Assembly: GCA_045545665.1 (NCBI GenBank)
Contig: JAZQBL010000046.1
Coordinates: forward strand, 1-64,000
DNA from: RGIG7213 sp045545665
GTDB taxonomy: Bacteria; Bacillota; Clostridia; Oscillospirales; CAG-272
Length of the DNA stretch: 64,000 nucleotides
Direction: 5' to 3'
Position numbers and translations under genes: made by a program. The notes under the pieces are model-generated. The model worked only from the letters and a program-made list of their open reading frames with translations, searched no databases and had not been told where the DNA came from. Below, one piece after another: positions 52,253-60,389 of the stretch. Numbering within the stretch: position 1 is the stretch's first letter; each line of letters begins with the position of its first letter.

Positions 52253-53089
52253 TTACGCCTTTTCAAAGCCGAGGAGGACTCCGCCTTTCTCAGCGTAAAA
52301 GCTGCATAAGCCTCTGAATTTATGTATTTCTATTTGGACGTTTTGGAATTTTTCCAAAATCATTTCCTTTAGGTTCTGTGCCGCCGTTTCGTTCTGACAG
52401 TGTCCTATGCTGATCTTACCGGACACAAAGCCCTGAATTTCAAGCTCCTTTACGAGTGTTTCAAGTGAACGTCTTTCTCCTTTGCACTTGTGCATCGGTT
52501 CAAGTGTTCCTTCGTCGCTTGCACGTCCGACGATGCAGATGCCCGCAATACCGACCACCTTTGCAACAACGGGAGAAACTCTGCCGTTATTGGCAAATGT
52601 TTTCAATGATTTCAGCATAAAGATCAACCCTGTTTTTTTCAGATAATCAGTGATCTTTTTGCAAATATCATCGTAGGGAATATTTTGTTCTATATATTCT
52701 TCTAATTTTTCAACGATCAGTGTAACTTCGGGACCTGCTGAAAGTGTATCTATTACGAAAACTCTGCTTCCCTCTTTTTCGGCTTCGTACATTTGCTTTG
52801 CCGCGCACGCCGAATTATAGCTTCCCGAAAGTCCGCTTGTGATGGTCACGCAAAAAATATCGTCAGCATCACCGAAAGCGTTGAGCCAATCGCCGATATT
52901 CGGGCAAGATGATTTCGACTTACCTTTGTATTTATCCATAAAAGCGACCATTTCGCACGTGTCGAGCGTCTCGTCATCGACAAATTCTTTTTCGTCTGTG
53001 ATGATCTTCATCGGTGCTGCCGCAAAGTCGGTATGCCTCAATCCAAACAGATCACACGAGGTATCTGCCACGATCTTAATTTTTCTCAT
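52253..53089 (-). CDS. DegV family fatty-acid-binding protein
   Basis: A 278-residue cytosolic protein that binds a fatty acid, the FakB role of delivering acyl chains to FakA kinase. It opens KIKIVADTSCDLFG, then SCPNIGDWLNAF, VTITSGLSGSYNSA (the T-S-G-LSGSYNSA lipid-phosphate loop) and LKTFANNGRVSP..VVGIAGICIVGR with the C-terminal SIGHCQN. The ATG at 53089 follows GGAG and lies 13 bases past the MarR stop. Regulation by that MarR is likely from the pairing. No FakA is in the window. Confidence 0.9.
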   Translation of the reverse strand: MRKIKIVADTSCDLFGLRHTDFAAAPMKIITDEKEFVDDETLDTCEMVAFMDKYKGKSKSSCPNIGDWLNAFGDADDIFCVTITSGLSGSYNSACAAKQMYEAEKEGSRVFVIDTLSAGPEVTLIVEKLEEYIEQNIPYDDICKKITDYLKKTGLIFMLKSLKTFANNGRVSPVVAKVVGIAGICIVGRASDEGTLEPMHKCKGERRSLETLVKELEIQGFVSGKISIGHCQNETAAQNLKEMILEKFQNVQIEIHKFRGLCSFYAEKGGVLLGFEKA

Positions 53090-53102
53090 ATAATTCTCCG
53101 TT

Positions 53103-53549
53103 TTACTCATCAAAGCGTTTACATATGGAATCGAGGCCGTCGCTTATGGCGGTCAGACTTTTGTAAAACTCTATTCTTTCCTGTTCTGTCAGTCCGACGC
53201 TCATTTCGTCAAGCACGAAATTGACTTTGTCGGATATTTTTTGTGCGACCTCTTTCCCTTTTTCCGTGAGAAGGAGCGGACTTTTATACCGTTTTACACT
53301 TTTGGAATCGCAGGTGATATATCCGTTTTTTTCAAGGTGATCGAGCGATCGCGAGATCGTCGCCTTATCCTCCTCACACTTTTCGCACAGATCCGTCGCC
53401 GTCATCGGCTTTTCCGAGGAAAGGTAATACAAGCAAGAAATATGCGTACTGCGGAGTCCGTATTCCGCCATTTCCTGATTTTTTATCTTTTTGATGTTTC
53501 GGCTTATTTTATTTATCAAAACTGTAAACGTCTCAAAGCGTTCTTCCAT
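53103..53549 (-). CDS. MarR family transcriptional regulator
   Basis: A 148-residue winged-helix dimer. HTH residues lie in MTATDLCEKCEEDKATISRSLDHLEKNGYI (about 52-81), followed by the wing CDSKSVKRYKSPLLLTEKGKEVAQ, with N- and C-terminal dimer helices. ATG 53549 has AAAGGAG seven bases upstream; 24 extra codons upstream are part of the promoter. The promoter's -35 lies in a palindrome, suggesting self-repression. MarR proteins next to fatty-acid genes (FabT, FarR type) often sense acyl compounds; that is a parallel, not proof. Confidence 0.92.
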   Translation of the reverse strand: MEERFETFTVLINKISRNIKKIKNQEMAEYGLRSTHISCLYYLSSEKPMTATDLCEKCEEDKATISRSLDHLEKNGYITCDSKSVKRYKSPLLLTEKGKEVAQKISDKVNFVLDEMSVGLTEQERIEFYKSLTAISDGLDSICKRFDE

Positions 53550-53589
53550 TTTCGGCTCCTTTCGGGATTTTGATATAACAAGCATATAC

Positions 53590-53622
53590 AATATAGCACA
53601 ATCTTGTTGAAATGTCAACAAG
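53590..53622 (-). promoter_or_regulatory. marR-degV promoter with operator palindrome over the -35
   Basis: TTGACA (53613-53618), 17 bases and TATATT (53590-53595) on the minus strand. The -35 lies inside the 20-base perfect dyad CTTGTTGA-catt-TCAACAAG (53603-53622), the size and type of a MarR operator, so bound repressor would block RNA polymerase. Confidence 0.8.
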
Positions 53623-53655
53623 TGTTTTATATTTTAAAATTGTATCTTGGAAATA

Positions 53656-53702
53656 CCTCATCCGTCGGCTTTGCCGCCACCTTCCCCCGCCGGGGAAGGC
53701 TT
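53656..53702. repeat. Dispersed palindromic repeat, copy 3
   Basis: CCTCATCCGT-CGGC-ttt-GCCG-CCACCTTCCCCCGCCGGGGAAGGCTT: CCTCATCC box, variable hairpin and CCTTCCCC/GGGGAAGG end shared with the copies at 1-133. The rest of 53703-53940 is A+T rich with a TGCTGTT...AACAGCA stem near 53918-53938 and no gene that I can see. Confidence 0.7.
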
Positions 53703-53940
53703 GGTACAGCACAAGTCTTTTATACATCTGTAAATATGTCAAATGTCAAGTTTTAGATGAAACAATGCACTACATTAACTTTACATTACATATTTCCGAA
53801 GAAAATATGCGTCCCACCGTCCCGTTTTAAAACATTTGGTGGATAAATTTATTAATGAAATGCCTGTGGCTTGAAATGTCACTTTGTGACTTGAAACATT
53901 TGTTACACAAACATAAAATGCTGTTTTGTCGAACAGCATT

Positions 53941-53980
53941 AAAAAAATAAGGGAATGCTTACGCATTCCCTTATTTTTTT
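53941..53980 (-). terminator. Terminator after the transaldolase gene
   Basis: Perfect stem, AATAAGGGAATGC / GCATTCCCTTATT, TTAC loop, extended by A and T runs to 18 bp; bidirectional in form. Confidence 0.9.
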
Positions 53981-53989
53981 AAGTTTTAA

Positions 53990-54640
53990 TTACTGGGGAA
54001 TTGTAGCCCAGTCCTTCATGAACTTTTCAAGACCGCTCTTTGTGAGGGGGTGGTCAACCATCTGCATGATAACCTTGAAAGGAACTGTTGCAACGTCAGC
54101 GCCTGCCTTAGCAAGTTCGATAACGTGAACGGGGTGACGAGTAGAAGCAGCAACGATCTGTGTTGTGCTGTTCTGGATAGCGAACATATCAGCGATCTCT
54201 GTAACGAGGTCGAGACCGTTCCAACCTATATCGTCAACTCTGCCGAGGAAGGGAGCAACGTATGTAGCACCTGCGTTGGAAGCGAGAAGTGCCTGACCTG
54301 CGGAGAAGCAAAGTGTAACGCATGTTCTGTAGCCTTCCTTGGAAAGGCGGGAAACTGCCTTAAGACCTTCTGCACACATAGGAATCTTGATGATCATGTT
54401 TTCACGGATCTTCTTGATCTCTGCAGCTTCTTTGCACATACCGTCAGCATCGAGAGAAATAACTTCACCGAAGATAAGTGTATCAGCGGAAACGATATTG
54501 TCGATCTCCTTGATAGCATCTTCGAATTTCTTGCCTTCTTTAGCGATGATGGAAGGGTTTGTTGTAACGCCTTCTACGATACCGAGATCATAAGCTGTTT
54601 TGATCTCATTGATATTGGCTGTATCGATAAAAATCTTCAT
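53990..54640 (-). CDS. tal: Transaldolase (small, fructose-6-phosphate-aldolase-like class)
   Basis: A 216-residue TIM-barrel enzyme of the short transaldolase group (TalC/MipB-FSA type). Opens MKIFIDTANINEIKTAYDLG, with GVTTNPSII and the Schiff-base Lys85 in NMIIKIPMCAEGL, and TLCFSAGQALLASNAGATYVAPFLGRVDDIG. It links the pentose phosphate pathway with the split transketolase at 39 kb. ATG 54640 has AGGAG eight bases upstream. Transaldolase versus F6P aldolase activity rests on single residues I cannot decide by eye; transaldolase is the usual Clostridia annotation. Confidence 0.93.
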   Translation of the reverse strand: MKIFIDTANINEIKTAYDLGIVEGVTTNPSIIAKEGKKFEDAIKEIDNIVSADTLIFGEVISLDADGMCKEAAEIKKIRENMIIKIPMCAEGLKAVSRLSKEGYRTCVTLCFSAGQALLASNAGATYVAPFLGRVDDIGWNGLDLVTEIADMFAIQNSTTQIVAASTRHPVHVIELAKAGADVATVPFKVIMQMVDHPLTKSGLEKFMKDWATIPQ

Positions 54641-54667
54641 TTTTCGTATCTCCTGTTTTTTTATTTT

Positions 54668-54707
54668 ATCATATCTCAATTCGGAAGACTCCGAATTGAG
54701 ATATGAT
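54668..54707. other. 18-bp perfect stem-loop in the transaldolase leader
   Basis: ATCATATCTCAATTCGGA / TCCGAATTGAGATATGAT with an AGAC loop. A T run follows only on the plus strand (GTTTTTTAT), where no gene precedes it; on the minus strand it sits 28 bases ahead of the transaldolase ATG. Confidence 0.75.
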
Positions 54708-54734
54708 GTTTTTTATAATTTGCTATATTCGGGA

Positions 54735-54779
54735 CTCCTCATCCACCGCAACAAGTTGCGGTCCCCCTATCTCCCCGCC
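54735..54779. repeat. Dispersed palindromic repeat, copy 4
   Basis: CTCCTCATCC-A-CCGCAAC-aa-GTTGCGG-TCCCCCTATCTCCCCGCC: same CTCATCC start and C-rich end as the copies at 1-133 and 53656, again with a different but perfectly paired hairpin. The rest, to 54850, contains GTGTCG/GTCCC words resembling the GGGTCGTC words at 28.5 kb. Confidence 0.65.
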
Positions 54780-54853
54780 GACACACTTCGTGTTTACGGC
54801 AAGAGAAAGCGTTTAGTGTCGTCCCTACAAATCCAAACGGTTAAATGTTCGGA

Positions 54854-57322
54854 TTAAACACCCTTCTTGCTCTTTCTGATGAGTTCTTCGCTTGTGAAGC
54901 TTTCTTCAGCAACGTATCCCGGAATGGGCATAAGCTTTTCGTGGATAGCGTCGATGAACCAAGAAGGCTGCGGGAAGAATTCCTTATCATATTCGAATGC
55001 AGGTGTGATCCAGTTCTTAGCACCAACAACTACAGGGGGAGCATCGAGGTAATCGAATGCGAGCTGTGTGATGTTCTGCGCCATATCGTTGAGGATGTTA
55101 CCTCTTGTGCAAGCGTCGGAAGCGAGGAGGATCTTACCTGTCTTCTTAACGGATTCAACAACGGGTTCGTAGTTGAAAGGAACAACGGAACGAGCGTCGA
55201 TAACTTCTGCTGTGATACCGTATTTTTCTTCAAGGATCTTGGCAGCGTCGAGAACTCTGTAAAGGGTTGCACCGATCGTAAGGATCGTGAGGTCTTTACC
55301 TTCACGTCTTACAGCGGGTTCACCGAAGGGAACTTCGTATGTGCCTGTGGGAACGCCTTCCTTAACGAATCTTTCACCCATATCGTAGATTCTCTGGCTT
55401 TCAAAGAATACAACGGGGTCTGTGCCGTTAAGAGCTGTTGTCATAAGACCCTTAGCATCGTAAGGCGTTACAGGGAATACGACCTTCAAGCCGGGGATGT
55501 GAGCGCAAAGTGCTGTCCAGTCCTGGCTGTGCTGTGCGCCGTACTTGGAACCAACGGAAACACGGAGAACAACAGGCATCTTCAAGCCGCCTGCGGACAT
55601 TGACTGCCATTTAGCCATCTGGTTGAAGATTTCGTCGCCTGCGCAACCGATAAAGTCACAGTACATAAGCTCAACGATAACACGACCGCCTGCCATACCG
55701 TAGCCGCAAGCTGTACCGCAGATAGCGGATTCGGAAATGGGGGAGTTGAAGAGTCTGTGGTAAGGAAGCGCTTCTGTAAGACCTCTGTATACTGCGAATG
55801 CGCCGTTCCAGAAACGAACGTCTTCACCGTATGCGATAAGTGTGGGGTCTTCGTAGAACTTAGCGATGATAGCTTCGAAGATACCGTCTCTGATGTTGTA
55901 CATCTTCATCTTGGAAACTTCTTTGCCCTTTTCGTCGTAAGCGTAACGGATCTTTGTAGCAAGCTTCTTTACGTTTTCGTTTTCTTCCATAGGCTGGGAA
56001 ACTTCAACGGGTCTGTCTTCCATCTTAAGAACCTTTTCGTTTGAGAACATAAGGTTTTCAAGGAATTCGGGGTTCTTGTCGTAATCTGTGTAAGGAGCGA
56101 TCTCAAGATCGGAAGCAAGCATAAACATTCTGTGGTTTCTGTCGATAACGGCAGCCTTAACAGCTTCGAGTTCTTCTGCTGTTGCAACGCCTGCATCTAT
56201 GATCTGCTGAGGGAATATTGTAAGGGGATCAAGCTTCTGCCATTCAGCTTCCTCTTCGGGTGTTCTGTATGACATAACGTCGGATGTGGAGTGTCCGCCG
56301 AGACGGTAAGTAACGAGGTCGAGAAGAACAGGACCCTTACCTTCCTTGATGAGAGCCATCTTACGCTTGTAAGCGTCGATAACTGCCAAGGGGTTCCAAC
56401 CGTTTACTCTTTCAGCGTTCATCTGGTTCTGTGCGATGCAACCGAGTCTTACGAGGTCGCCGTAAGCCATTGTTTCGCCTCTTGTCTGACCGCCCATACC
56501 GTAGTGGTTGTTGTTGAAGTTGAAGATGATCGGCAAGCCGCCCTTGTAGCCGTCTTCCCAGAGTTCATTGAACTGGTCCATAGCTGCGAAGTTCATAGCT
56601 TCGAATACGGGTCCGCGTCCTGCGGCGCCGTCGCCTGCGTTAGCAACTACGATACCGTCTTTCTTGTTACATTTCTTAAAGAGAGCAACACCTGTTGCGA
56701 TGGGGCCTGCGCCGCCAACGATAGCGTTGTTCGGGAAAATACCGAAGGGAAGGAAGAATGCGTGCATGGAGCCGCCGAGACCTCTGGAGAAGCCCATATC
56801 CTTAGCGAAAAGCTCGCACATAAGGCCGTACATAAAGTAATCCTTTGCAAGATCCTTTACGTTTGTAGCTGTGGAGTACTTCTTAACTACTTCGTACTGA
56901 ACACCGCCGTTGTATGTTTCCATTATCTTTGTAAGCTCTTCATCGGAAAGCTTCTTGATAGCGGACATAGCCTTAGCGATAACTTCGTGGTGCGAACGGT
57001 GCGTACCGAAAATGAAGTCGTTTACGCCGAGGTTGTAAGCCTGACCTACAGCTGTAGCTTCTTCACCGAGACCGAGGTGAGAAGGGCCGGGATATGTGAA
57101 TTCCTTGCCGTTATAGATACCCTTCTTTTTGATATCCATAAGCATTTCTTCAAATTCTCTGATAGCGACCATATCAGCGTACATACCGATAAAGTCTTCC
57201 TTGGAGTAGTTGTCTTTTTCATCGGCAACTGTCTTGTCGTATTCGCATACGGGAATGTCTTCAAATGTCACTGTGCGCTTTTTAAAGCTTTCTTTAGGGT
57301 CTACAAACATTGACTTAGGCAT
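54854..57322 (-). CDS. 2-oxoacid dehydrogenase E1, alpha and beta subunits fused
   Basis: An 822-residue TPP enzyme that decarboxylates pyruvate or another 2-oxoacid and acylates the lipoyl E2. Residues 1 to about 440 are E1-alpha (GTHRSHHEVIAKAMSAI, GGSMHAFFLPFG, the TPP motif GDGAAGRGP with NFNNNHYGMGG after it). From about 470 comes E1-beta (IIAKFYEDPTLIAYGEDVRFWNG, NSPISESAICGTACGYGMAG, and C-terminal FNYEPVVESVKKTGKILLASDA). Usual separate subunits total similar length, so this is a clean fusion. Last gene of the E2-E3-E1 operon. Pyruvate is the likeliest substrate, but acetoin or branched-chain specificity cannot be excluded. Confidence 0.92.
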   Translation of the reverse strand: MPKSMFVDPKESFKKRTVTFEDIPVCEYDKTVADEKDNYSKEDFIGMYADMVAIREFEEMLMDIKKKGIYNGKEFTYPGPSHLGLGEEATAVGQAYNLGVNDFIFGTHRSHHEVIAKAMSAIKKLSDEELTKIMETYNGGVQYEVVKKYSTATNVKDLAKDYFMYGLMCELFAKDMGFSRGLGGSMHAFFLPFGIFPNNAIVGGAGPIATGVALFKKCNKKDGIVVANAGDGAAGRGPVFEAMNFAAMDQFNELWEDGYKGGLPIIFNFNNNHYGMGGQTRGETMAYGDLVRLGCIAQNQMNAERVNGWNPLAVIDAYKRKMALIKEGKGPVLLDLVTYRLGGHSTSDVMSYRTPEEEAEWQKLDPLTIFPQQIIDAGVATAEELEAVKAAVIDRNHRMFMLASDLEIAPYTDYDKNPEFLENLMFSNEKVLKMEDRPVEVSQPMEENENVKKLATKIRYAYDEKGKEVSKMKMYNIRDGIFEAIIAKFYEDPTLIAYGEDVRFWNGAFAVYRGLTEALPYHRLFNSPISESAICGTACGYGMAGGRVIVELMYCDFIGCAGDEIFNQMAKWQSMSAGGLKMPVVLRVSVGSKYGAQHSQDWTALCAHIPGLKVVFPVTPYDAKGLMTTALNGTDPVVFFESQRIYDMGERFVKEGVPTGTYEVPFGEPAVRREGKDLTILTIGATLYRVLDAAKILEEKYGITAEVIDARSVVPFNYEPVVESVKKTGKILLASDACTRGNILNDMAQNITQLAFDYLDAPPVVVGAKNWITPAFEYDKEFFPQPSWFIDAIHEKLMPIPGYVAEESFTSEELIRKSKKGV

Positions 57323-57354
57323 AGTTTTTATTCTCCTATATTATTAATTATAAA

Positions 57355-58728
57355 TTATTTTACTTCAAAGAGTGCTTCTCTGATAACTTCGCATACCGTG
57401 GGATGCGGGAAGACAACTTCTTTAAGACTGTCTATCGTCATTTCCGTTTCAACCATCATAGCCGCACCGTAGATTATTTCGGATGCGTAGTTAGCGATCA
57501 TATGAACGCCGAGAACACGGTTGTACTTCTTATCAACGATAACCTTAACGATTCCGTTTCCGCCTTCGTTTTCAGCAACGTAACGTCCGCTGTAGTTCAT
57601 TGTGAGGTTTACAACTTCAACGTCGTAGCCCTTAGCCTTAGCGGAAGCTTCCGTTTCACCTACAGCACCTACTTCGGGGTTCGTGTAGATAACGGAGGGG
57701 ATAGCGTTGTATCTCATTCTGTCCTTCTTGCCGAGGATGTTGTTGATAGCAACTTCACCTTCACGGTAAGCTGTGTGAGCAAGCATGGACATACCGTTTA
57801 TATCACCTGCGGCATAAAGTCCGGGGATATTTGTCTTCATATATTCGTCAGTCTTTACTGCGCCTCTTTCCATGTATACGTTGAGGTTTTCAAGACCGTA
57901 GCCTGTCGTTACCGCACGGCGGCCGATGGAGCAGAGAACCTTGTCAGCTTTTACTGTTACAAGCTCGCCCTTTTCGTTTTCGTACGTTACGCTGTCGTTT
58001 GTAAGGCTCTTTACAGCGCACTTGAGGCAGAAATTGATTCCCTTCTTCTGGTAGTTGCCCAAAAGGATCTTTGCAATATCAGCATCCGTAGGACCTGCTA
58101 TATGGTCGAGCATTTCGATAACAGTTACGTTTGCGCCGACGGAATTGTAGTAAGAAGCCATTTCAAGACCGATTACGCCGCCGCCGATAACTACCATATC
58201 CTTCGGTATCTCTTCGAGGTCGAGAACTTCTCTGTTAGTCATAACAAAGCCTGATTCAACGCCTTCGCGCAGACCGGGGATCGGGGGGATGACAGGCATA
58301 GAACCTGTTGCAAGAAGCATCTGCTTACCGCAGTAAACTTCGTCGCCTGCTTTAACTTTGAAGCCGTCGGCATCCTTGCCTTCGATCATAGCTTCAGCAA
58401 AAACTACCTTAACGCCTGCAGCCTTTTCCTGCATACCGATACCGCCGACAAGTGTCTTTACGACCTTGTTTTTACGTGCGATAACAGCCTTCTGGTCGAT
58501 GGAGGAGCCGTCAACCTTAACGCCGTACTGGGATGCGTGCTTTGTGTAGTCATACACCTTAGCGGAGTAAAGAAGTGCCTTGGAAGGAACGCATCCTTCG
58601 TTGAGGCATACGCCGCCGAGTGCTCTTTTTTCTATAAGTACAGTTTTAAGTCCTGCGTGGCCTGCTTTAAGAGCCGCATTATAACCTGCGGGGCCGCCGC
58701 CGAGGATCACAAGATCAAACATTTCCAT
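57355..58728 (-). CDS. lpdA: Dihydrolipoyl dehydrogenase (E3)
   Basis: FAD enzyme that re-oxidises the dihydrolipoyl group of E2 with NAD+. About 457 residues: FAD motif VILGGGPAGYNAALKAG at the start, redox-active disulfide in GGVCLNEGCVPSKALL, NAD motif VVIGGGVIGLEMASYY, GDINGMSMLAHTAYREG and the C-terminal HPTVCEVI with the catalytic His. ATG 58728 is chosen for GAGG eight bases upstream. Starts 13 bases after the E2 stop. Confidence 0.95.
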   Translation of the reverse strand: MEMFDLVILGGGPAGYNAALKAGHAGLKTVLIEKRALGGVCLNEGCVPSKALLYSAKVYDYTKHASQYGVKVDGSSIDQKAVIARKNKVVKTLVGGIGMQEKAAGVKVVFAEAMIEGKDADGFKVKAGDEVYCGKQMLLATGSMPVIPPIPGLREGVESGFVMTNREVLDLEEIPKDMVVIGGGVIGLEMASYYNSVGANVTVIEMLDHIAGPTDADIAKILLGNYQKKGINFCLKCAVKSLTNDSVTYENEKGELVTVKADKVLCSIGRRAVTTGYGLENLNVYMERGAVKTDEYMKTNIPGLYAAGDINGMSMLAHTAYREGEVAINNILGKKDRMRYNAIPSVIYTNPEVGAVGETEASAKAKGYDVEVVNLTMNYSGRYVAENEGGNGIVKVIVDKKYNRVLGVHMIANYASEIIYGAAMMVETEMTIDSLKEVVFPHPTVCEVIREALFEVK

Positions 58729-58740
58729 ACCGTTCACCTC

Positions 58741-60078
58741 TTATTTGGAAAGGAGGATGGAGAAGTTTTCAAGCGATGCGCAAAGATCCTTGAGGAACTT
58801 TGATGCAGGTGCGCCGTCAACCGCTCTGTGGTCGTAAGTAAGGGACAGAGCCATTGCGTTGTAGGGCTTAAGCTCGCCGTTTACCTGCTTAACTCTTGTC
58901 ATTATCGTGTTAACTCCGAGGATACCTGTCTGCGGAGGATTGATAACGGGTGTGAAGTTTTCGATTCCGAAAGAACCGAGGTTGGAGATCGTGAAGGAAG
59001 CGCCCTTGAGCTTATCGGGAGAGATAGAGCCGGACTGTGCAGCCTTTGCGAGTTCCTTAGCTTCAGCAGAGATCTCAGCCAATGACTTCTTATCTGCGTT
59101 CATGATCGTGGGAACCATAAGTCCGCGTTCTGTGTCAACTGCGATACCGATGTGAACGCCGTTGAACTTGCGGAGTATATCGCCTTCGAGGAGGTGAGCG
59201 TTGAGAAGTGAGTGTTCGGGCTTAGCAAGAACTCTCGATACAGCATAGATGATGATATCGTTGAGTGTGATGTTGGGAAGTCCGAGAGCCTCTGCTCCTG
59301 CCTTGAGCTTCTTTCTGAAGCCCATGATCTCGCCTGCGTCGAAAGAAGTCGTATTTGTAAGCTGTGCTGTTGTTGCAAGAGAATTGAGCATATTCTTTGC
59401 AATTGCACGGCGGATACCGGACATCTTTTCATCAACGTAAGCAGGTGCTGCTTCAACTGCAGCTGCTGCGGGTGCTGCTGCTGCCGCACCGATATCACCA
59501 ACGGAGAACTTACCGCCGATGCCTGTGCCTGCCGCACCGTCAAATGCGCCCTGAGCCGCATATGTGGGTGTAGGTCCGTTTGCGATCATTGCGCGAACGT
59601 CAGCCTCTGTGATTCTGCCTTCTGCGCCTGTGGGAGCTGCGTATCTGTAATCAACGCCGGACTTCTTTGCGAAAGCCTTCGCTCTGGGCGAAGCCTTTAC
59701 GAAGCCTTCGGGAGCTGCTACGGGTGCTGCGGGTGTTGCAGCTGCAACGGGTGCTGCTGCGGGTGCTGCCTTTTCTTCAGCTGCTGCAGGTGCTTCTTCT
59801 TCAGCTGCGCCTGCGGGAGCAAATTCAGCAGTCGATTCACCGGGGTTACCGATAACCGCGATGTTTGTCATAACGGGGATCTCTTCGCCTTCTTCAAAGA
59901 AGACCTCTATAAGAGTACCCGAAGCTGTTGCTTTTTCGTCTGTTGTGGTCTTGTCCGTTTCATAAGTAAAAAGAACGTCGCCTTCGTTTACGGTGTCGCC
60001 TTTTTTCTTGTGCCACTCGGTTAAAATACAGCTTTCAACCGAAATACCAACATTTGGCATTTGTACTGGTGTTGCCAT
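58741..60078 (-). CDS. Dihydrolipoamide acyltransferase (E2)
   Basis: A 445-residue core enzyme. One lipoyl domain (residues 1-80) with the modifiable Lys in ETDKTTTDEKA, an Ala/Pro/Glu-rich linker (about 85-125), a peripheral-subunit-binding domain (VKASPRAKAFAKKSGVDY...GRITEADVRAMIA), another Ala-rich linker, and the catalytic domain ending in SLTYDHRAVDGAPASKFL with the active His and Asp. Strong AGGAGG before the ATG. First gene of the operon, under promoter 60140-60168. Needs lipoate; no lplA or lipA is in the window. Confidence 0.94.
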   Translation of the reverse strand: MATPVQMPNVGISVESCILTEWHKKKGDTVNEGDVLFTYETDKTTTDEKATASGTLIEVFFEEGEEIPVMTNIAVIGNPGESTAEFAPAGAAEEEAPAAAEEKAAPAAAPVAAATPAAPVAAPEGFVKASPRAKAFAKKSGVDYRYAAPTGAEGRITEADVRAMIANGPTPTYAAQGAFDGAAGTGIGGKFSVGDIGAAAAAPAAAAVEAAPAYVDEKMSGIRRAIAKNMLNSLATTAQLTNTTSFDAGEIMGFRKKLKAGAEALGLPNITLNDIIIYAVSRVLAKPEHSLLNAHLLEGDILRKFNGVHIGIAVDTERGLMVPTIMNADKKSLAEISAEAKELAKAAQSGSISPDKLKGASFTISNLGSFGIENFTPVINPPQTGILGVNTIMTRVKQVNGELKPYNAMALSLTYDHRAVDGAPASKFLKDLCASLENFSILLSK

Positions 60079-60139
60079 AATTGTTCCTCCTGTTTATTAA
60101 AACACAATTTTATGTGCCGATATTTTTTCAATCATCTTA

Positions 60140-60168
60140 ATAATATAACATAACTGCGATTTTGTCAA
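60140..60168 (-). promoter_or_regulatory. Promoter of the E2-E3-E1 operon
   Basis: Consensus TTGACA, 17 bases and TATTAT on the minus strand, 62 bases before the E2 ATG. Confidence 0.8.
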
Positions 60169-60242
60169 GTGCGATATGTAAAAAAAGATTATTTGATAAA
60201 TGAAATATTTTGTTAGTTATGTGTGACTTATATGATTATTTT

Positions 60243-60349
60243 TGTTATTTTTAACACTTTTTATGTTAACTTTGCAGCATATTATCACAATGTGCGTTAT
60301 TGATCCGTTTTTTCGCGGATATGTGTGTTATCTTTATGTTAAACTAACA
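60243..60349. promoter_or_regulatory. Rex-like dyads upstream of the dehydrogenase operon
   Basis: TGTTA-TTTT-TAACA at 60243-60256 and TGTTA-aac-TAACA at 60337-60349, with a GTTAAC between them. The first resembles the redox regulator Rex site (TTGTTAANNNNTTAACAA type). They lie 75-190 bases upstream of the -35. The whole 60169-60389 stretch is A+T rich and has no gene. Confidence 0.4.
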
Positions 60350-60389
60350 CTTTTTAAATTCTTTTATTAATTATTCGTTTTTTGAGTTT

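Noticed and set aside
54845..58254. Plus-strand frames of 252, 340 and 283 codons opposite the dehydrogenase genes
   Set aside because: They are Ser/Cys/Val-rich antisense readings of fully conserved E1 and E3 genes.
59212..60024. 270-codon plus-strand frame rich in Cys and Gly opposite E2
   Set aside because: The composition comes from the reversed Ala/Pro linker of E2.
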